The notes: generated by a model not told the origin, from the letters alone. A stretch of 57,807 nt of DNA from an uncultured Mediterranea sp. (GCA_945879145.1 CAMCUZ010000013.1:1-57807), one strand, 5' to 3'. Counted from the first letter of the stretch, positions 44,534 to 54,442 are shown. Translations and numbers: made by a program.

Positions 44534-47500
44534 TTATTCTTTAAAGTCTCTTTGCATGGCGGAGTTTTCGGGAACGGGGTAGTAGGATTCCCATTCCGTT
44601 ACGCTCCAGAGTGATTTCACTTTGTTGATATCCCAGTTGGTGTAGTTGCTGGAGTGGCACAGCTCCTGAAGAATCAACCCTTGGCCTGGGACTGCACCTT
44701 CCACTCCGTTGCTCTCCTGTGCTGTGGAGTAGTAATAGTTGTTCTGAAGCCGTGTACTTTTCCCCGTCGTTGCCACGATAGGGTGGCTCCATCCGTTGCC
44801 CACGTTTAGACAGTTGGAGACCTCACACGCCGAGCTGGCATGGCTCATTATCCCACCGCCCTTGTCGCTGCTGCTCGTGGTGTGCTTGCCGGCATTCAGG
44901 CAGTTGCTGAAGTTGCAATTCTGATGGGCATAGCCGATCAATCCCCCCACATGCTGGGTGTTTCGCGTATCCAGCGTGCCCGTATTGACGCACTGGTTCA
45001 CCACCACCACGTTCTGAGTGTAGTGTTCTGTGCTCTCTATGATGGCATTGGCTCCGCCGATGATGCTGGGGAAGGCACCTCCGATGATGGCCACCAGTGG
45101 GCCTGTTGCTCCCCCCGAGGGCACTAAGCCAGCTACTGAGATGACCAGCGTGATGCCGCTGACCAGCACGCAGACACCGGCCACCACTTTGTGCTCGATC
45201 TCCTTTTTCCGCTCGCGGTGTTGCAGCACCTCCAGTCGATTGTCACGCACCTCGTTCATGTGATAGTTCACGTTCTTGGCCAGCTGCAGGTCGTCCAGTG
45301 CCTGGCAGACGTTTTGTACCCCCTCCCAATAGCTGGTAATGGGCTCGCTGCTCAGTGGGTAGCCAGGCACGTCGGTTGCAGAGAAGTTGCCCCGCAAGCT
45401 CTCGATCAGCGCTTTCACCTCTTGGCTCCGGCCATTCACCAGGGCTTTCATTTCGGCCTGTTCGGCACTACTTTCCTCCTCCGTTAGCATGATGAAAGTG
45501 TCCCATGCCAGGCTCTTGCCGATGTCGTAGGCTATCAATCCTCCGTCGAGGATGCTCTCGCTGATGTGGAGCACATGGAAGAATTTCGAGAGATACTTGA
45601 AATCGGTGGAGCCATGCAGCACCTCGCCTCCACAACTGATGATGGGCGATGCCACGCCAAGGGCCACATCTACCGCACCAATGACGCAGAGGGCGATATC
45701 GTCGGCGCTCCATTTGTGGGCATCGCCGATTTCGCCGATTACCCCTCCCACCGAAGTAGCGTTGATCCCCTTCAGCGTGGCGGTGTTCGTGCAGTAATCC
45801 ACTACGGTATAGTTGCCAGCCAGTCCGATGATGCCTCCCGTGTAGCGCCCTTCGTTGGTCACCTGGCCCATGTTCTGGCAGCCGTAGATGTTGCCCCAGG
45901 TGGCTTTGCCGATTACTCCACCTGCCGAGCCTACCGTGCCGCTCACCGTCCCTTTGTTGAGCGCATTGAAGAGCACAGCCACCGAAGCATTGCCCGCAAC
46001 GCCCCCCACGTGGCCATTCCTGTAGGAGGCCTTGACATCCCCCGTGTTGTACACCGTGTGACACTCCACCTGCGCCTCGCCTACCAATCCACCCACCGAG
46101 GTGAAACCGTTGACATGGCCTTCGTTGTAGCATGCCTGTACAGAGATGTCGTTGAATATCAGTCCATTCTTTACATTGCCTTTGCTGTCTTCATCCCGGA
46201 AGATGCGCGTACTGCCGACGATGCCTCCTACGCCCGTGTGCCCCGTGACAGAGGCTGAGTTGCTGCAGGCCACGGCATACCCCGTGCCCGCTCCACCCAC
46301 GACACCTCCCGTACCCAGGCAACCCACATCATCGGGTTGCTGGGCATTGGCGTATGCCTGAGCTCCCTTGATTTCGCCCCTGTTGTTGCAACAGACCGCC
46401 ATCAGCGAATCGACAGTACCAGCAATTCCACCTGCCCCTGTATAGAGGGCCGTCACCTTGCCGTTGTTGGTGCATTGGTTCAAGATGGAGCGCGAAGATT
46501 TCCCACCGGCCCCCAGCAGGCCACCTACACCATAATCGCCCGATACCTCGCTGGAGATGTTGGCGCAACGCTCCAGCATGATGTCGGCCCTGCAGTCAAC
46601 CATGCCCACCAGTCCTCCCGCAGCAAAGCCGTCGGCAGATGTGGAGATGTTGCTGTCTTTCACGGTATCGCCAATCAGGGCCACCTTTGCACGCTGGTCG
46701 CCCACAGCCATTGCGCAGCCCAATAGGGATCCCACACCCAGGCAACCCGTCACCTGGGCCTTCTGGAGGGTGACCCGCTTGAAGGTGGCCTGCTCAGCAA
46801 AGCCGAAGAGGCCTACACAAGCTGACTCGCTGAATAGGGGGCGGTGGATCCACAGGTTCTCCAGGAGGAAGCCGCCTCCATCATAGACGCCACGAAACGG
46901 ACAGTTCGACAGGTTGCCTATCGGAATCCATCCCATCTCTCTATTGGCCTTCTTCGAGGCCTGGTAGAGGTCGATGTCATTGGTCTGTATGAAGTAGGTT
47001 GATGGAGTCAGCAGGGCGTTGGTCTCTGCATCATTGGCCACATTGCGTATCGCCTTTAGGTTGTCCGCACAGGCAATCTTGTAAGGGCACTCCTTTGTAC
47101 CTTCACCAAAGAGCCCCATCCTCTCGTCGTAGGGCTCTTCTACCACTGTTGAGTCGGCATTGGCTCCCAACCGGATGAGGCAGCCCAGTCCATACTCCAC
47201 CCAGGTGGTATCCTGCGTGGTATCATCCACCTCGGGGGTCAGGAGACAACGCAGGCGGTAGGCGCCAGGGCGAAGGCCCACCTTAAACCGCAGTTCTGAC
47301 TGGCCGTTGATGCGTGTATGATGCCCCTCGCGACGTATCCGTTCACCACTCTCCGCACTCAGTTCGCAGACGAATTCAGCCTGTCTGAAGCCCTTCATCG
47401 ACTCCTTCAGCGTCACCACGTCATACTCGCCCACGTACTGATCGATGCCCACATCGGGGTGTGTAGCCGAGTCGAACTCATCGTCAGTGCAGCTTGTCAG

Positions 47501-47548
47501 CGACCAAACTGCGAGAGCAACCCATAGCATGGCTCTATACCTCTTCAT
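44534..47548 (-). CDS. Large GLUG-repeat surface lipoprotein (1004 residues) with a helical hydrophobic insert
   Basis: Begins [17 protein letters not shown] with lipobox [12 protein letters not shown]; the TDDE run matches the surface-export signal. Residues ~30-135 form an N-domain similar in position to that of the neighbouring GLUG protein. GLUG motifs ([42 protein letters not shown]) run from about 245 to 605. They are interrupted at about 612-845 by an unrelated helical segment with hydrophobic stretches at ~617-640 and ~788-838, then resume with VGGLIG near 865 and continue to the C-terminus. The gene starts 20 bp after the Ntn-hydrolase stop and ends 2 bp before the next GLUG gene. 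Confidence 0.85.
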   Translation of the reverse strand: MKRYRAMLWVALAVWSLTSCTDDEFDSATHPDVGIDQYVGEYDVVTLKESMKGFRQAEFVCELSAESGERIRREGHHTRINGQSELRFKVGLRPGAYRLRCLLTPEVDDTTQDTTWVEYGLGCLIRLGANADSTVVEEPYDERMGLFGEGTKECPYKIACADNLKAIRNVANDAETNALLTPSTYFIQTNDIDLYQASKKANREMGWIPIGNLSNCPFRGVYDGGGFLLENLWIHRPLFSESACVGLFGFAEQATFKRVTLQKAQVTGCLGVGSLLGCAMAVGDQRAKVALIGDTVKDSNISTSADGFAAGGLVGMVDCRADIMLERCANISSEVSGDYGVGGLLGAGGKSSRSILNQCTNNGKVTALYTGAGGIAGTVDSLMAVCCNNRGEIKGAQAYANAQQPDDVGCLGTGGVVGGAGTGYAVACSNSASVTGHTGVGGIVGSTRIFRDEDSKGNVKNGLIFNDISVQACYNEGHVNGFTSVGGLVGEAQVECHTVYNTGDVKASYRNGHVGGVAGNASVAVLFNALNKGTVSGTVGSAGGVIGKATWGNIYGCQNMGQVTNEGRYTGGIIGLAGNYTVVDYCTNTATLKGINATSVGGVIGEIGDAHKWSADDIALCVIGAVDVALGVASPIISCGGEVLHGSTDFKYLSKFFHVLHISESILDGGLIAYDIGKSLAWDTFIMLTEEESSAEQAEMKALVNGRSQEVKALIESLRGNFSATDVPGYPLSSEPITSYWEGVQNVCQALDDLQLAKNVNYHMNEVRDNRLEVLQHRERKKEIEHKVVAGVCVLVSGITLVISVAGLVPSGGATGPLVAIIGGAFPSIIGGANAIIESTEHYTQNVVVVNQCVNTGTLDTRNTQHVGGLIGYAHQNCNFSNCLNAGKHTTSSSDKGGGIMSHASSACEVSNCLNVGNGWSHPIVATTGKSTRLQNNYYYSTAQESNGVEGAVPGQGLILQELCHSSNYTNWDINKVKSLWSVTEWESYYPVPENSAMQRDFKE

Positions 47549-47568
47549 ACGATATGCTATAAGTCTGC

Positions 47569-48831
47569 CTATTGTTCAATGCCAAATTCAAACCGCTTAT
47601 CCCACTCGCGTAGGATGGAGAGGGTAACTCGCTTTTTCGTCAGGTTGTAGATCTCCGACCATTGGGTGAATCCCGTGTCGAGCGTGTCGCCAGGACCCTG
47701 AGCCACACTGCGCATCACGTCCATACCCTCTTCAAAGGTGGTCTGATACCCACTCTTCTTAAGCGACTCTCGCAGGATCTTGTATCGGTCCATGCCGTGT
47801 TGCGACTTGTTGTAGCCGTCGGCCGTATTAACCATGGTGGGCGATACGTAAAAGTTGGTTACGTAGCGTAGCGTGTCGTGTCCACTGAGCACTTCCAGTG
47901 AGTCGGGGTAGGAGTCACCGGTATTGATGGGGTTGGTATATTCCACGATGGCATAGTCGCCCGTGGCATCGGCCATGAAGAAGTGGTAGCTGGCCTTGAA
48001 TTCGTCCATCACCATATTGTATTGCTTCAGCATTTCAGTAGCTTCTTTCACGGTGCTGGCCCTGTCGAGCAGCATACGCATGGCCACGGTGGTGAAGATG
48101 TTCTTCTTACCGCTCTCTTTCTGCCAGGTGTGGTTGCCGTCGAGCTTCAGCACGCTGATGGCGAAGCCGTCCTCATTGATGCCATCAAGCACCAGGTAGG
48201 GCAGGGCAATCAGCATGGAGAGGTCGGTGCCCTCGGCCGTGTAGAATCCGCTCTCGTAGTACACAAACTGGCCATCAACTAGCGATACCGACTTCTTGTC
48301 ACCCTTGGGGGCTGTATGAACTACGATGGCCGGAATCATGATGCGTTCCTTGGTACCCGTTCTGAAGTGCCCGAAGTCAAAGTTGCGGCCCATCAGGTAG
48401 TGACCTGTGCTTTTGTCGGGGCAGGCGTATGCGCTGCATCCAGCATCAAAAGTCAGCTTGGGCGTAGCATACCTGCTGCCCGCGCTCTTCGGGGTAGCGG
48501 TATCAAATAGGTGCTGCTGTATGAATCCCAGCAGCGTGCGTGTGCTGGTGATATTGGAGTTCAGCGCCTCGTCCAGTTTATAGTCGGTGGTGTAGTTCAT
48601 CTCGTAGAGACGTCCCTTGTCCCCCTCCAGGTCGCGTAACGAAAGAATCATGGCCAGCTTATCCTGGTCGGTGATATAAGCGGCATCGTTGGTGGTAGGT
48701 GTCGGTCCGGGTGCCGAGGGTTCATCGTCGCTGCAGGCGGCCACCAGTAGGGAAAACGTGGCCACACAGGCCATCATCAGTAACCAGAGAGAAGGATTTT
48801 TCATCCACTTCAAAGAATTCATTGTTGTCAT
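47569..48831 (-). CDS. Lipoprotein Ntn-type linear amide C-N hydrolase (choloylglycine hydrolase / C45-like)
   Basis: A 420-residue protein from ATG 48831 (MTTMNSLKWM; 48822 is also possible). The lipobox LLVAAC puts the lipidated Cys at 33, followed by SDDEPSAPG, an acidic export signal. The catalytic domain begins at Cys132 (DAGCSAYAC), with Arg149 and Asp152 in GRNFDFG. The spacing is one residue longer than the Cys2-Arg18-Asp21 pattern of bile salt hydrolases and penicillin V acylases. Family enzymes expose the Cys by N-terminal processing and cleave linear amides such as conjugated bile acids or N-acyl compounds. The substrate is unknown. It is the first gene of a three-gene unit with two GLUG lipoproteins. 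Confidence 0.78.
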   Translation of the reverse strand: MTTMNSLKWMKNPSLWLLMMACVATFSLLVAACSDDEPSAPGPTPTTNDAAYITDQDKLAMILSLRDLEGDKGRLYEMNYTTDYKLDEALNSNITSTRTLLGFIQQHLFDTATPKSAGSRYATPKLTFDAGCSAYACPDKSTGHYLMGRNFDFGHFRTGTKERIMIPAIVVHTAPKGDKKSVSLVDGQFVYYESGFYTAEGTDLSMLIALPYLVLDGINEDGFAISVLKLDGNHTWQKESGKKNIFTTVAMRMLLDRASTVKEATEMLKQYNMVMDEFKASYHFFMADATGDYAIVEYTNPINTGDSYPDSLEVLSGHDTLRYVTNFYVSPTMVNTADGYNKSQHGMDRYKILRESLKKSGYQTTFEEGMDVMRSVAQGPGDTLDTGFTQWSEIYNLTKKRVTLSILREWDKRFEFGIEQ

Positions 48832-49048
48832 AATCGGTTTAATGTTTGAGTAGGTTAATCTTAAATAATACCTGCAAAGGTCTATTTTTCCATGCAAACA
48901 TAGTGAAATTCTCTGAATGGGGATAGAAACAAAATGACCACCTCTTTATATTTTGAAGAGATGGCAATTTATTTTGATGAATTCGCACATTTTTGTGTGT
49001 TTCCTGTGCGTCAAATTGTGGTTTAGGCAACTGATGGCTTCCTTTTGT

Positions 49049-50173
49049 TCAAGAGGTTTGTGTCTTGCGCCATCGAGCTGGTGAGCAACCCTCCTTTTCG
49101 CTGAAGATGCGGATAAAGTGGCTAAGGGAGAGGAATCCCGATTGTTCAGAAATCTCTTGAATCTTGAGTAAGGGCTGTTGCCTCATGGTGCGTTTAGCAT
49201 ACTCAATGCGTAGATTGGTAATCCAGTCGCGGAAGCTCACTTGATAGGCCCTATGGATGTAGGCCGAGAGGTAGGTGCGGTTGGTACAGAGCAATAGCGA
49301 GAGTTCGTTTAGGGTGATGCCTTGCTTGCAGTACCCTTCAGCTTCGATCCACTCCTTTATGCGTCGTGCGATGTCTTGGTGGTAGGCTGGCACCATCTCG
49401 TTCATCACCTCCTCATCTGGGGGCAGGCTGTTGTCCATTTCGCCCAATTCGATGTCCTCTTGAAAAGCGCTCTCTACCTGCTCATAGAAGAGCATGTAGT
49501 TTTGGTAGCAGCAGTAGAGGTAGATGTAGAAGGGAATGGAGGAGAGAATCCAGATAAAGACGTAGGCATCGGGCAGGAAGGTGAGCACACTGCAGCTCAC
49601 GCCGAAGCCTATAGCCCAGTAGGTGAAGATAGATAGCCAACGGATGTAGGCTTCGAGGTCGTCGGAATGGGTGTTGGCCACCATCCGAATGGAGCGATAG
49701 TAGGTGCGGAACAGGCGGATAGAGAGGAAGATGCCATAGACGATCAGCCAGATAGCCAGTACAATGGTCCCCCAGCTCTGCATCTGCGTATCGTGGAAGC
49801 AGAGCAGCACCACTCCTGCTGAAATAACATAAACCACCCACAAAGTAAGGTGGGTGAGCAGCCTTCGGCGCGTGATGTAGCGGTGGTCGAGCAGAGTCAT
49901 CATGGCCGAGCTGAATAGCCAGTAGCAGGCGAAGTAGGTGACCAGATTCATCAGAATGGTGGCACTCAGGTCTTTCAGTCGGATGGAGAAGAAAAGGTGT
50001 ACAGAGTAGTTGGCCGCTAGCATGAGCAGGGCCGTGCCCATCAGTCGGCGCGAAAGCAGGAAGTTGGCGAAAATTTTCTTCTCGGGGGTACGCGCAAAGA
50101 GCATGTGAAGCCCAAAGAAGAGCATCAGCGGCAGCGCCATGCAGAGTGAGTAGCTATATAAGGATTGATCCAT
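49049..50173 (-). CDS. Membrane-bound AraC-family regulator
   Basis: A 374-residue protein. The N-terminal ~235 residues contain seven or so hydrophobic helices (for example ALPLMLFFGLHMLFA, TLWVVYVISAGVVLLCF). The C-terminal ~110 residues form an AraC/HTH_18 double helix-turn-helix (GITLNELSLLLCTNRTYLSA, then LLKIQEISEQSGFLSLSHFI). Such 7TM-AraC fusions are known in Bacteroidetes and are thought to sense an envelope signal and act on a nearby operon. It lies 217 bp upstream of the amidase/GLUG unit on the same strand, so that unit is the natural target. Confidence 0.87.
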   Translation of the reverse strand: MDQSLYSYSLCMALPLMLFFGLHMLFARTPEKKIFANFLLSRRLMGTALLMLAANYSVHLFFSIRLKDLSATILMNLVTYFACYWLFSSAMMTLLDHRYITRRRLLTHLTLWVVYVISAGVVLLCFHDTQMQSWGTIVLAIWLIVYGIFLSIRLFRTYYRSIRMVANTHSDDLEAYIRWLSIFTYWAIGFGVSCSVLTFLPDAYVFIWILSSIPFYIYLYCCYQNYMLFYEQVESAFQEDIELGEMDNSLPPDEEVMNEMVPAYHQDIARRIKEWIEAEGYCKQGITLNELSLLLCTNRTYLSAYIHRAYQVSFRDWITNLRIEYAKRTMRQQPLLKIQEISEQSGFLSLSHFIRIFSEKEGCSPARWRKTQTS

Positions 50174-50399
50174 GTTTTCCGAGGTATTACTGGGCAGACA
50201 ATGAATATAGAGTATCCTTAGCGGAGTGTTGGCTGGAGTTATTTTTCTTGTTCATCATGCCGGTTTAAATTAAAAGGTTGATACTTGTGAATTATTTCGC
50301 TGCAAATCTATGAATATTTCTTTAACCCGCCAATCATAAAGGTTGAAAAATGAATCAAAAACAACGCTATCCAAGCAATTCAAGGTACGAAATACATAA

Positions 50400-50447
50400 G
50401 AAAAGCAACGCTATCGCAGGGCTTTGGTGCAATGAGCGTTGCTTTTC
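50400..50447. terminator. Terminator downstream of the alpha-galactosidase gene
   Basis: GAAAAGCAACGCT (50400-50412) pairs with AGCGTTGCTTTTC (50435-50447) around a 22-base loop. On the minus strand it ends in a T-run as needed for the alpha-galactosidase transcript. The rest of the 300-bp space between the AraC gene start and the alpha-galactosidase is A+T-rich without ORF; it must contain the AraC promoter. Confidence 0.75.
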
Positions 50448-50473
50448 GTGGTTACTCTGTTGGCCAATGCCAC

Positions 50474-52675
50474 TTACTGTTGGACAAAAGTCACGACACG
50501 CGATTTCATGGATTGGCATGTCAGTGCATCGAGTCCTACCTTCATCAAATATTCTCCGCTAACTACACATCCGTTGAACTTCAAGTCCGAGCTTGATCCA
50601 GGCATCAGATTAACCTCCTCAATCTTATACACGGCCTTTGGATTGAGTCCCTGTAGGCAGACCTTGTGCAATGTCTCACTGAAGCGAGGATGGAGATCGT
50701 ATGCAAACAGTACAGCCAACGATTGATCCTTTGATACGTAGTTTACAGCCATGTGGTTGGTTTCGTAGGGAGATACGAGCCGGTATTGGTCACCATCCAG
50801 AATAGCAGGAGTAAGTTGTTTCCAATTAGCAAGGGCTGATTTACAATAAGCCAGTTCATCGTCCGACAGTTCTTTTAGTCCGATATCGAATCCCAGTTTG
50901 CACATCGATGCTACGTCAGTGCGGAACTTGACCGACGCACTTTTGTTCCAAGAGGTTACATGGGCACACATAGCCTTTGCAGGGAAGAATTGAGAGAACC
51001 CCCATTGAATGAAGATGCGCTCTACGGGGTCAGTATTGTCTGAACACCAGAACTCTGTGAAATATTTCAGTGCTTCATAGTCGCAACGCCCTCCACCGCC
51101 AGAACATAGCATCATGGGTACATCGGGATAATTGGTTGCCACACGCTTCATCACCTGCATCACTCCTCGGGCATGGTCGATGTAGAGGTTACCCTGCTGA
51201 GTCTTCTCGTAAGGAGAATAGATGTTGGTGATGGGGGCGTTGCAATCCCATTTGAAGAATGCCACCTCAGGATTTTCAGTCATGATGCTTTCCACCACGT
51301 GATAGACATAATCCTGCACTTCGGGGTTAGCCATATCGAGCACTAGTTGGTTCCTATAATAATAGGTTTCTCTATTGGGCTGCTTGATGACCCATTCGGG
51401 GTGCTTGATCATCAGTTCGGAACGTGGATTGATCATCTCTGGTTCAATCCAGATGCCAAATTTTACTCCAGTTGCTTTGGCTGTTTGTACCAATCCAGGA
51501 ATGCCGTTGGGCAGTTTCTGATGGTTTACCTCCCAGTCACCTAATCCGGCATTGTCTCCTTGGCGTGCGTTGTCTCCGTTGCCAAACCAGCCATCATCAA
51601 GGAGGAAGAGATCTACTCCGAGTTTGCGGGCCTCCTTCATACACTCAGCCAACTTGGCTTCGTCAAAGTCGAAGTAGGTATTCTCCCAATTATTGAGCAG
51701 ACTGATTCGCGGCCCCATGCCGTCTTTAACCTGATATTGTCGGGCCCAGTCATGGAAGTCGCGCGAAGCTTGACTTCTACCAGTAAAGGAGATGGAAAAG
51801 ATAAACTCTGGGGTAACAAACTTCGTATGGGGCTTCAGCGTATAGTCTGAAGCGGTCGGGTTGATACCAGGTAAGACGCACAGCAGATGGTTGTTATCTA
51901 CCTCAAGGGTATAGCGCCAGTTGCCTGTCCATGCTATGGTTCCCATCAGTACGGTTCCTTGCTGTTCTTGTACCGGCTGGTTAAGGCCGATTTCGAAGAA
52001 AGGCTGGCAGAACAGATTGGCTCGCGACCCCAGTTTGGTATCGACCATCTTTTTGCCAAAAGTCAGTTCCTGTGTCTGTTCTCGCACCTCTTCAGCCCAG
52101 TCGCTCGAAAATTCTGTTAGGTAGTATTTCGAAGCCTCCATATAGAGCATGGTTGAATAGAGGTTGGTCAGCAAGATGGGCTTCTTCTCTTGGTGAGAGA
52201 TGACCGACCATGTCTTGATGATGTTTTCCTTCGGGTAGCTTACGTAATGCAGATCGACCTTGACGGGATATTGGTTGTCTGCCAGGTGGATGACGGTCTC
52301 TTCACCTCCTTCAATGGCACGTCGCTCTACTCCCTGAAACAGCAGGTAGGATGTACGGTTACCGTCAGCATGAACGATGCCCAGAGCAGGTTCGAAGTAA
52401 TCTTCGTTACCTGAGCACGAATAGACCTCGCGTGCGCGTTTCTCCAGCGTTCCATTGCCCGAGATGTATTCAGGGCGACTTAATAGCCCTACATTGAATG
52501 TGTCGGAAAGTCGTTCACCGAGATAGAGTTGATAGAGGCGCTGGTCGGGGGCCACTTCCAGAATCAAATCCACTCTGTCAGTTGAGATGCGTATCTCTTT
52601 TCTAAGCGGTTCGCTTGAGGCAAAGCAGGCGATACAAGCCAGCATAAGCAGTGTCAGGACAATTGCTTTTTTCAT
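50474..52675 (-). CDS. Alpha-galactosidase, GH36 family, exported
   Basis: A 733-residue retaining glycosidase releasing terminal alpha-1,6-linked galactose from raffinose-type oligosaccharides or galactomannan. The signal sequence is MKKAIVLTLLMLACIACFAS, which could be a lipoprotein signal. A beta-sandwich N-domain (to about 290) precedes the TIM barrel with LFLLDDGWFGNGDN. The nucleophile Asp is in FKWDCN, CSGGGGRCDYE follows, and the acid/base Asp is in WCSDNTDP. Length matches family GH36. No SusC/D genes are nearby, so it is not in an evident utilisation locus. Confidence 0.93.
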   Translation of the reverse strand: MKKAIVLTLLMLACIACFASSEPLRKEIRISTDRVDLILEVAPDQRLYQLYLGERLSDTFNVGLLSRPEYISGNGTLEKRAREVYSCSGNEDYFEPALGIVHADGNRTSYLLFQGVERRAIEGGEETVIHLADNQYPVKVDLHYVSYPKENIIKTWSVISHQEKKPILLTNLYSTMLYMEASKYYLTEFSSDWAEEVREQTQELTFGKKMVDTKLGSRANLFCQPFFEIGLNQPVQEQQGTVLMGTIAWTGNWRYTLEVDNNHLLCVLPGINPTASDYTLKPHTKFVTPEFIFSISFTGRSQASRDFHDWARQYQVKDGMGPRISLLNNWENTYFDFDEAKLAECMKEARKLGVDLFLLDDGWFGNGDNARQGDNAGLGDWEVNHQKLPNGIPGLVQTAKATGVKFGIWIEPEMINPRSELMIKHPEWVIKQPNRETYYYRNQLVLDMANPEVQDYVYHVVESIMTENPEVAFFKWDCNAPITNIYSPYEKTQQGNLYIDHARGVMQVMKRVATNYPDVPMMLCSGGGGRCDYEALKYFTEFWCSDNTDPVERIFIQWGFSQFFPAKAMCAHVTSWNKSASVKFRTDVASMCKLGFDIGLKELSDDELAYCKSALANWKQLTPAILDGDQYRLVSPYETNHMAVNYVSKDQSLAVLFAYDLHPRFSETLHKVCLQGLNPKAVYKIEEVNLMPGSSSDLKFNGCVVSGEYLMKVGLDALTCQSMKSRVVTFVQQ

Positions 52676-52758
52676 GGTGATGTATATAATAATGTGTTAA
52701 TCTTAATTCCGCAACACTTTGATTTTAATTTATTTATAAGTTCCGATCAATAACCTCG

Positions 52759-53478
52759 CTATTTGCCTTGCTTAACAATCCGTGCCAGGTAGTCGTAGTG
52801 GTCGCCCATTTGTATCAGTTCTGCAGTAAAGCCGTGGGTTGTAGCACTGTCGGCCAGGGTCTCAAAGTCGATGTATAGCCAAGGGAAAGCGTCACCCTTG
52901 ATGGATTTGTATTGCATCTGGTACTCCAGCTCGCCATAGTACGTCCCACCGGGTAGTTCGATGATACCCTCTTCGTCTTCAAACAGGTAGCAGATGTCCG
53001 ATGAATCCAGCAACAATTGTCCCCCATCGGCAAGTAGCTGTTGCAGGTGGTGGAAGAAGTGGGGCAGTTCGTTCAGTGAACCAACAATCCCGATGCCGTT
53101 CATCAGCATCAAGATAGTGTCGTATCGCTCCTCCACCGACCAGAAATCCTGCTGACGGGCATCGTGAACACCGCGCGCTGTCATCGTTTCTACGGCAAGG
53201 GGTGAGATATCAATGGCTGTTACCGTTTGGCCCATCTCTTGTAGGCAGAGGCTATGACAACCAGCTCCGGCGCCTACGTCGAGTATGCGTCCACGGGCCA
53301 TCTGCAACGCCTGTTGCTCCAGTGTAGGCATCTCTTCAAAAGAGCGGAAAAGAGTAGCTACAGGAATCTCATCCTCGTCGAAGTCGGGTGAGAAGACGCG
53401 CAAGCGTGCCGCTTTTCCCAGGCGGTGGAAGTCGGCAATAGCTGCCCCCATGGGGTCTTTTTTTGGAGTAATCATCAT
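52759..53478 (-). CDS. Class I SAM-dependent methyltransferase
   Basis: A 239-residue cytoplasmic enzyme from ATG 53478 (MMITPKKDPMGAAI); the longer frame to 53589 includes a promoter-like region and is rejected. Motif I is ILDVGAGAGCHSL, motif II ends in TAIDISPLAVET, and motif IV is LMLMNGIGIVG. The C-terminal half is beta-rich (IIELPGGTYYGELEYQMQYK). The substrate is not evident; the lack of conserved RNA- or DNA-binding motifs leaves small molecules open. A TACTTTTG box (minus strand, 53529-53522) fits a -7 element. Confidence 0.85.
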   Translation of the reverse strand: MMITPKKDPMGAAIADFHRLGKAARLRVFSPDFDEDEIPVATLFRSFEEMPTLEQQALQMARGRILDVGAGAGCHSLCLQEMGQTVTAIDISPLAVETMTARGVHDARQQDFWSVEERYDTILMLMNGIGIVGSLNELPHFFHHLQQLLADGGQLLLDSSDICYLFEDEEGIIELPGGTYYGELEYQMQYKSIKGDAFPWLYIDFETLADSATTHGFTAELIQMGDHYDYLARIVKQGK

Positions 53479-53825
53479 ATTTTCGGGTTGTTTATTCAGT
53501 AGGCTTTCTGTTTTTCGCCTGCAAAAGTAGTGATTATTTCTCCACGTTGAGTTCACCGTTAACCTTTTTTCTCTGCACCACTGCAGCATGCAGATACCTC
53601 ACTCCTGCATAAACTGTCGAACGTGTAGCCCTAAACTAACGGCTATTCTTCATTTTAACTAACGTTGGACCTGGACTTTAATGCAGGCAGACCTTGTCCT
53701 TAATTGAGGATTCCGCACCGCAATCCCTCTCCTAATCTTCTGAAAAAAACGAGGTCTACAGCAAACATTCTCACAGTGTCATGTGTTATCAAGGTGAGAT
53801 AATCAATAAGAAAGGAGGTTTTGGT

Positions 53826-54206
53826 ATGTCAAAGAGATGTGAAGTGTATCGTTGCGCTGTATGTGGTGCAGTGGTTGAGGTAGTGCGTGGCGGCGGTGGC
53901 ACATTGTATTGCTGCGGTCAGCCGATGGAACGTATGGAAGAGCATACGAAGGATGTTGGGGTGGAGAAGCATCTGCCCGTAGTGGAAAAGGTGGAGGGAG
54001 GCTATCGTGTAAAGGTGGGGCAAGTGCCGCACCCCATGCTGGACGAGCACCATATTGAGTGGATTGAATTGCTTACGCCACAAGGCGTTCAGCGTCAGCT
54101 GTTGCCTGCTACAGGGAAACCCGAAGTCGTCTTTCAGACAGAAGAGAGGCCCATCGCTGCCCGCGCTTTCTGCAACCTGCATGGCTTGTGGCGCAGCGAG
54201 TGGTAG
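53826..54206 (+). CDS. Desulfoferrodoxin (superoxide reductase, two-iron type)
   Basis: A 126-residue protein reducing superoxide to peroxide in the cytoplasm of anaerobes. The desulforedoxin-like centre I is Cys10-x2-Cys13 ... Cys29-Cys30. The neelaredoxin-like centre II ligands are His49 in EKHLPV, His69 in VPHPM, His75 in DEHHI, and Cys116 and His119 in FCNLHG. All ligands of the active type are present. The ATG is preceded 9 bp upstream by AGGAGG, an unusually complete Shine-Dalgarno sequence for Bacteroidetes, which decides this start over the ATG at 53781. A strong terminator follows. It is a single-gene unit. Confidence 0.93.
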   Translation: MSKRCEVYRCAVCGAVVEVVRGGGGTLYCCGQPMERMEEHTKDVGVEKHLPVVEKVEGGYRVKVGQVPHPMLDEHHIEWIELLTPQGVQRQLLPATGKPEVVFQTEERPIAARAFCNLHGLWRSEW

Positions 54207-54237
54207 CACTTCGAGGCATCTTGTAGGGTGGTAAAAC

Positions 54238-54281
54238 GAAAAACGCTGATTGCATCAACCAAGGTGCAATTAGCGTTTTTC
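54238..54281 (+). terminator. Rho-independent terminator of the desulfoferrodoxin gene
   Basis: GAAAAACGCTGATTGCA (54238-54254) pairs with TGCAATTAGCGTTTTTC (54265-54281) around a 10-base loop, with one mismatch region, and is followed by TTTTC. It ends 75 bp after the stop codon. Confidence 0.8.
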
Positions 54282-54442
54282 TTTTCATCGGATTGTTTTT
54301 CCCTGATATTGCTAGACTCTTTTTTGGGGGTTAATAGTCACTCTTGGGGTTATCGAACCAATCATATAAGAGAGAGATAGTGCATTGTTTATGGGTTAAA
54401 ACTGCTGTTGTTCTTCACTCTACTAAGGTATTCTTTCATCGA

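Noticed and set aside
54300..54420. A possible tRNA as attachment site near the recombinase
   Set aside because: I looked for paired acceptor and TPsiC arms (GGTTCGAATCC-type) and found none in this stretch or in other gene-free gaps.
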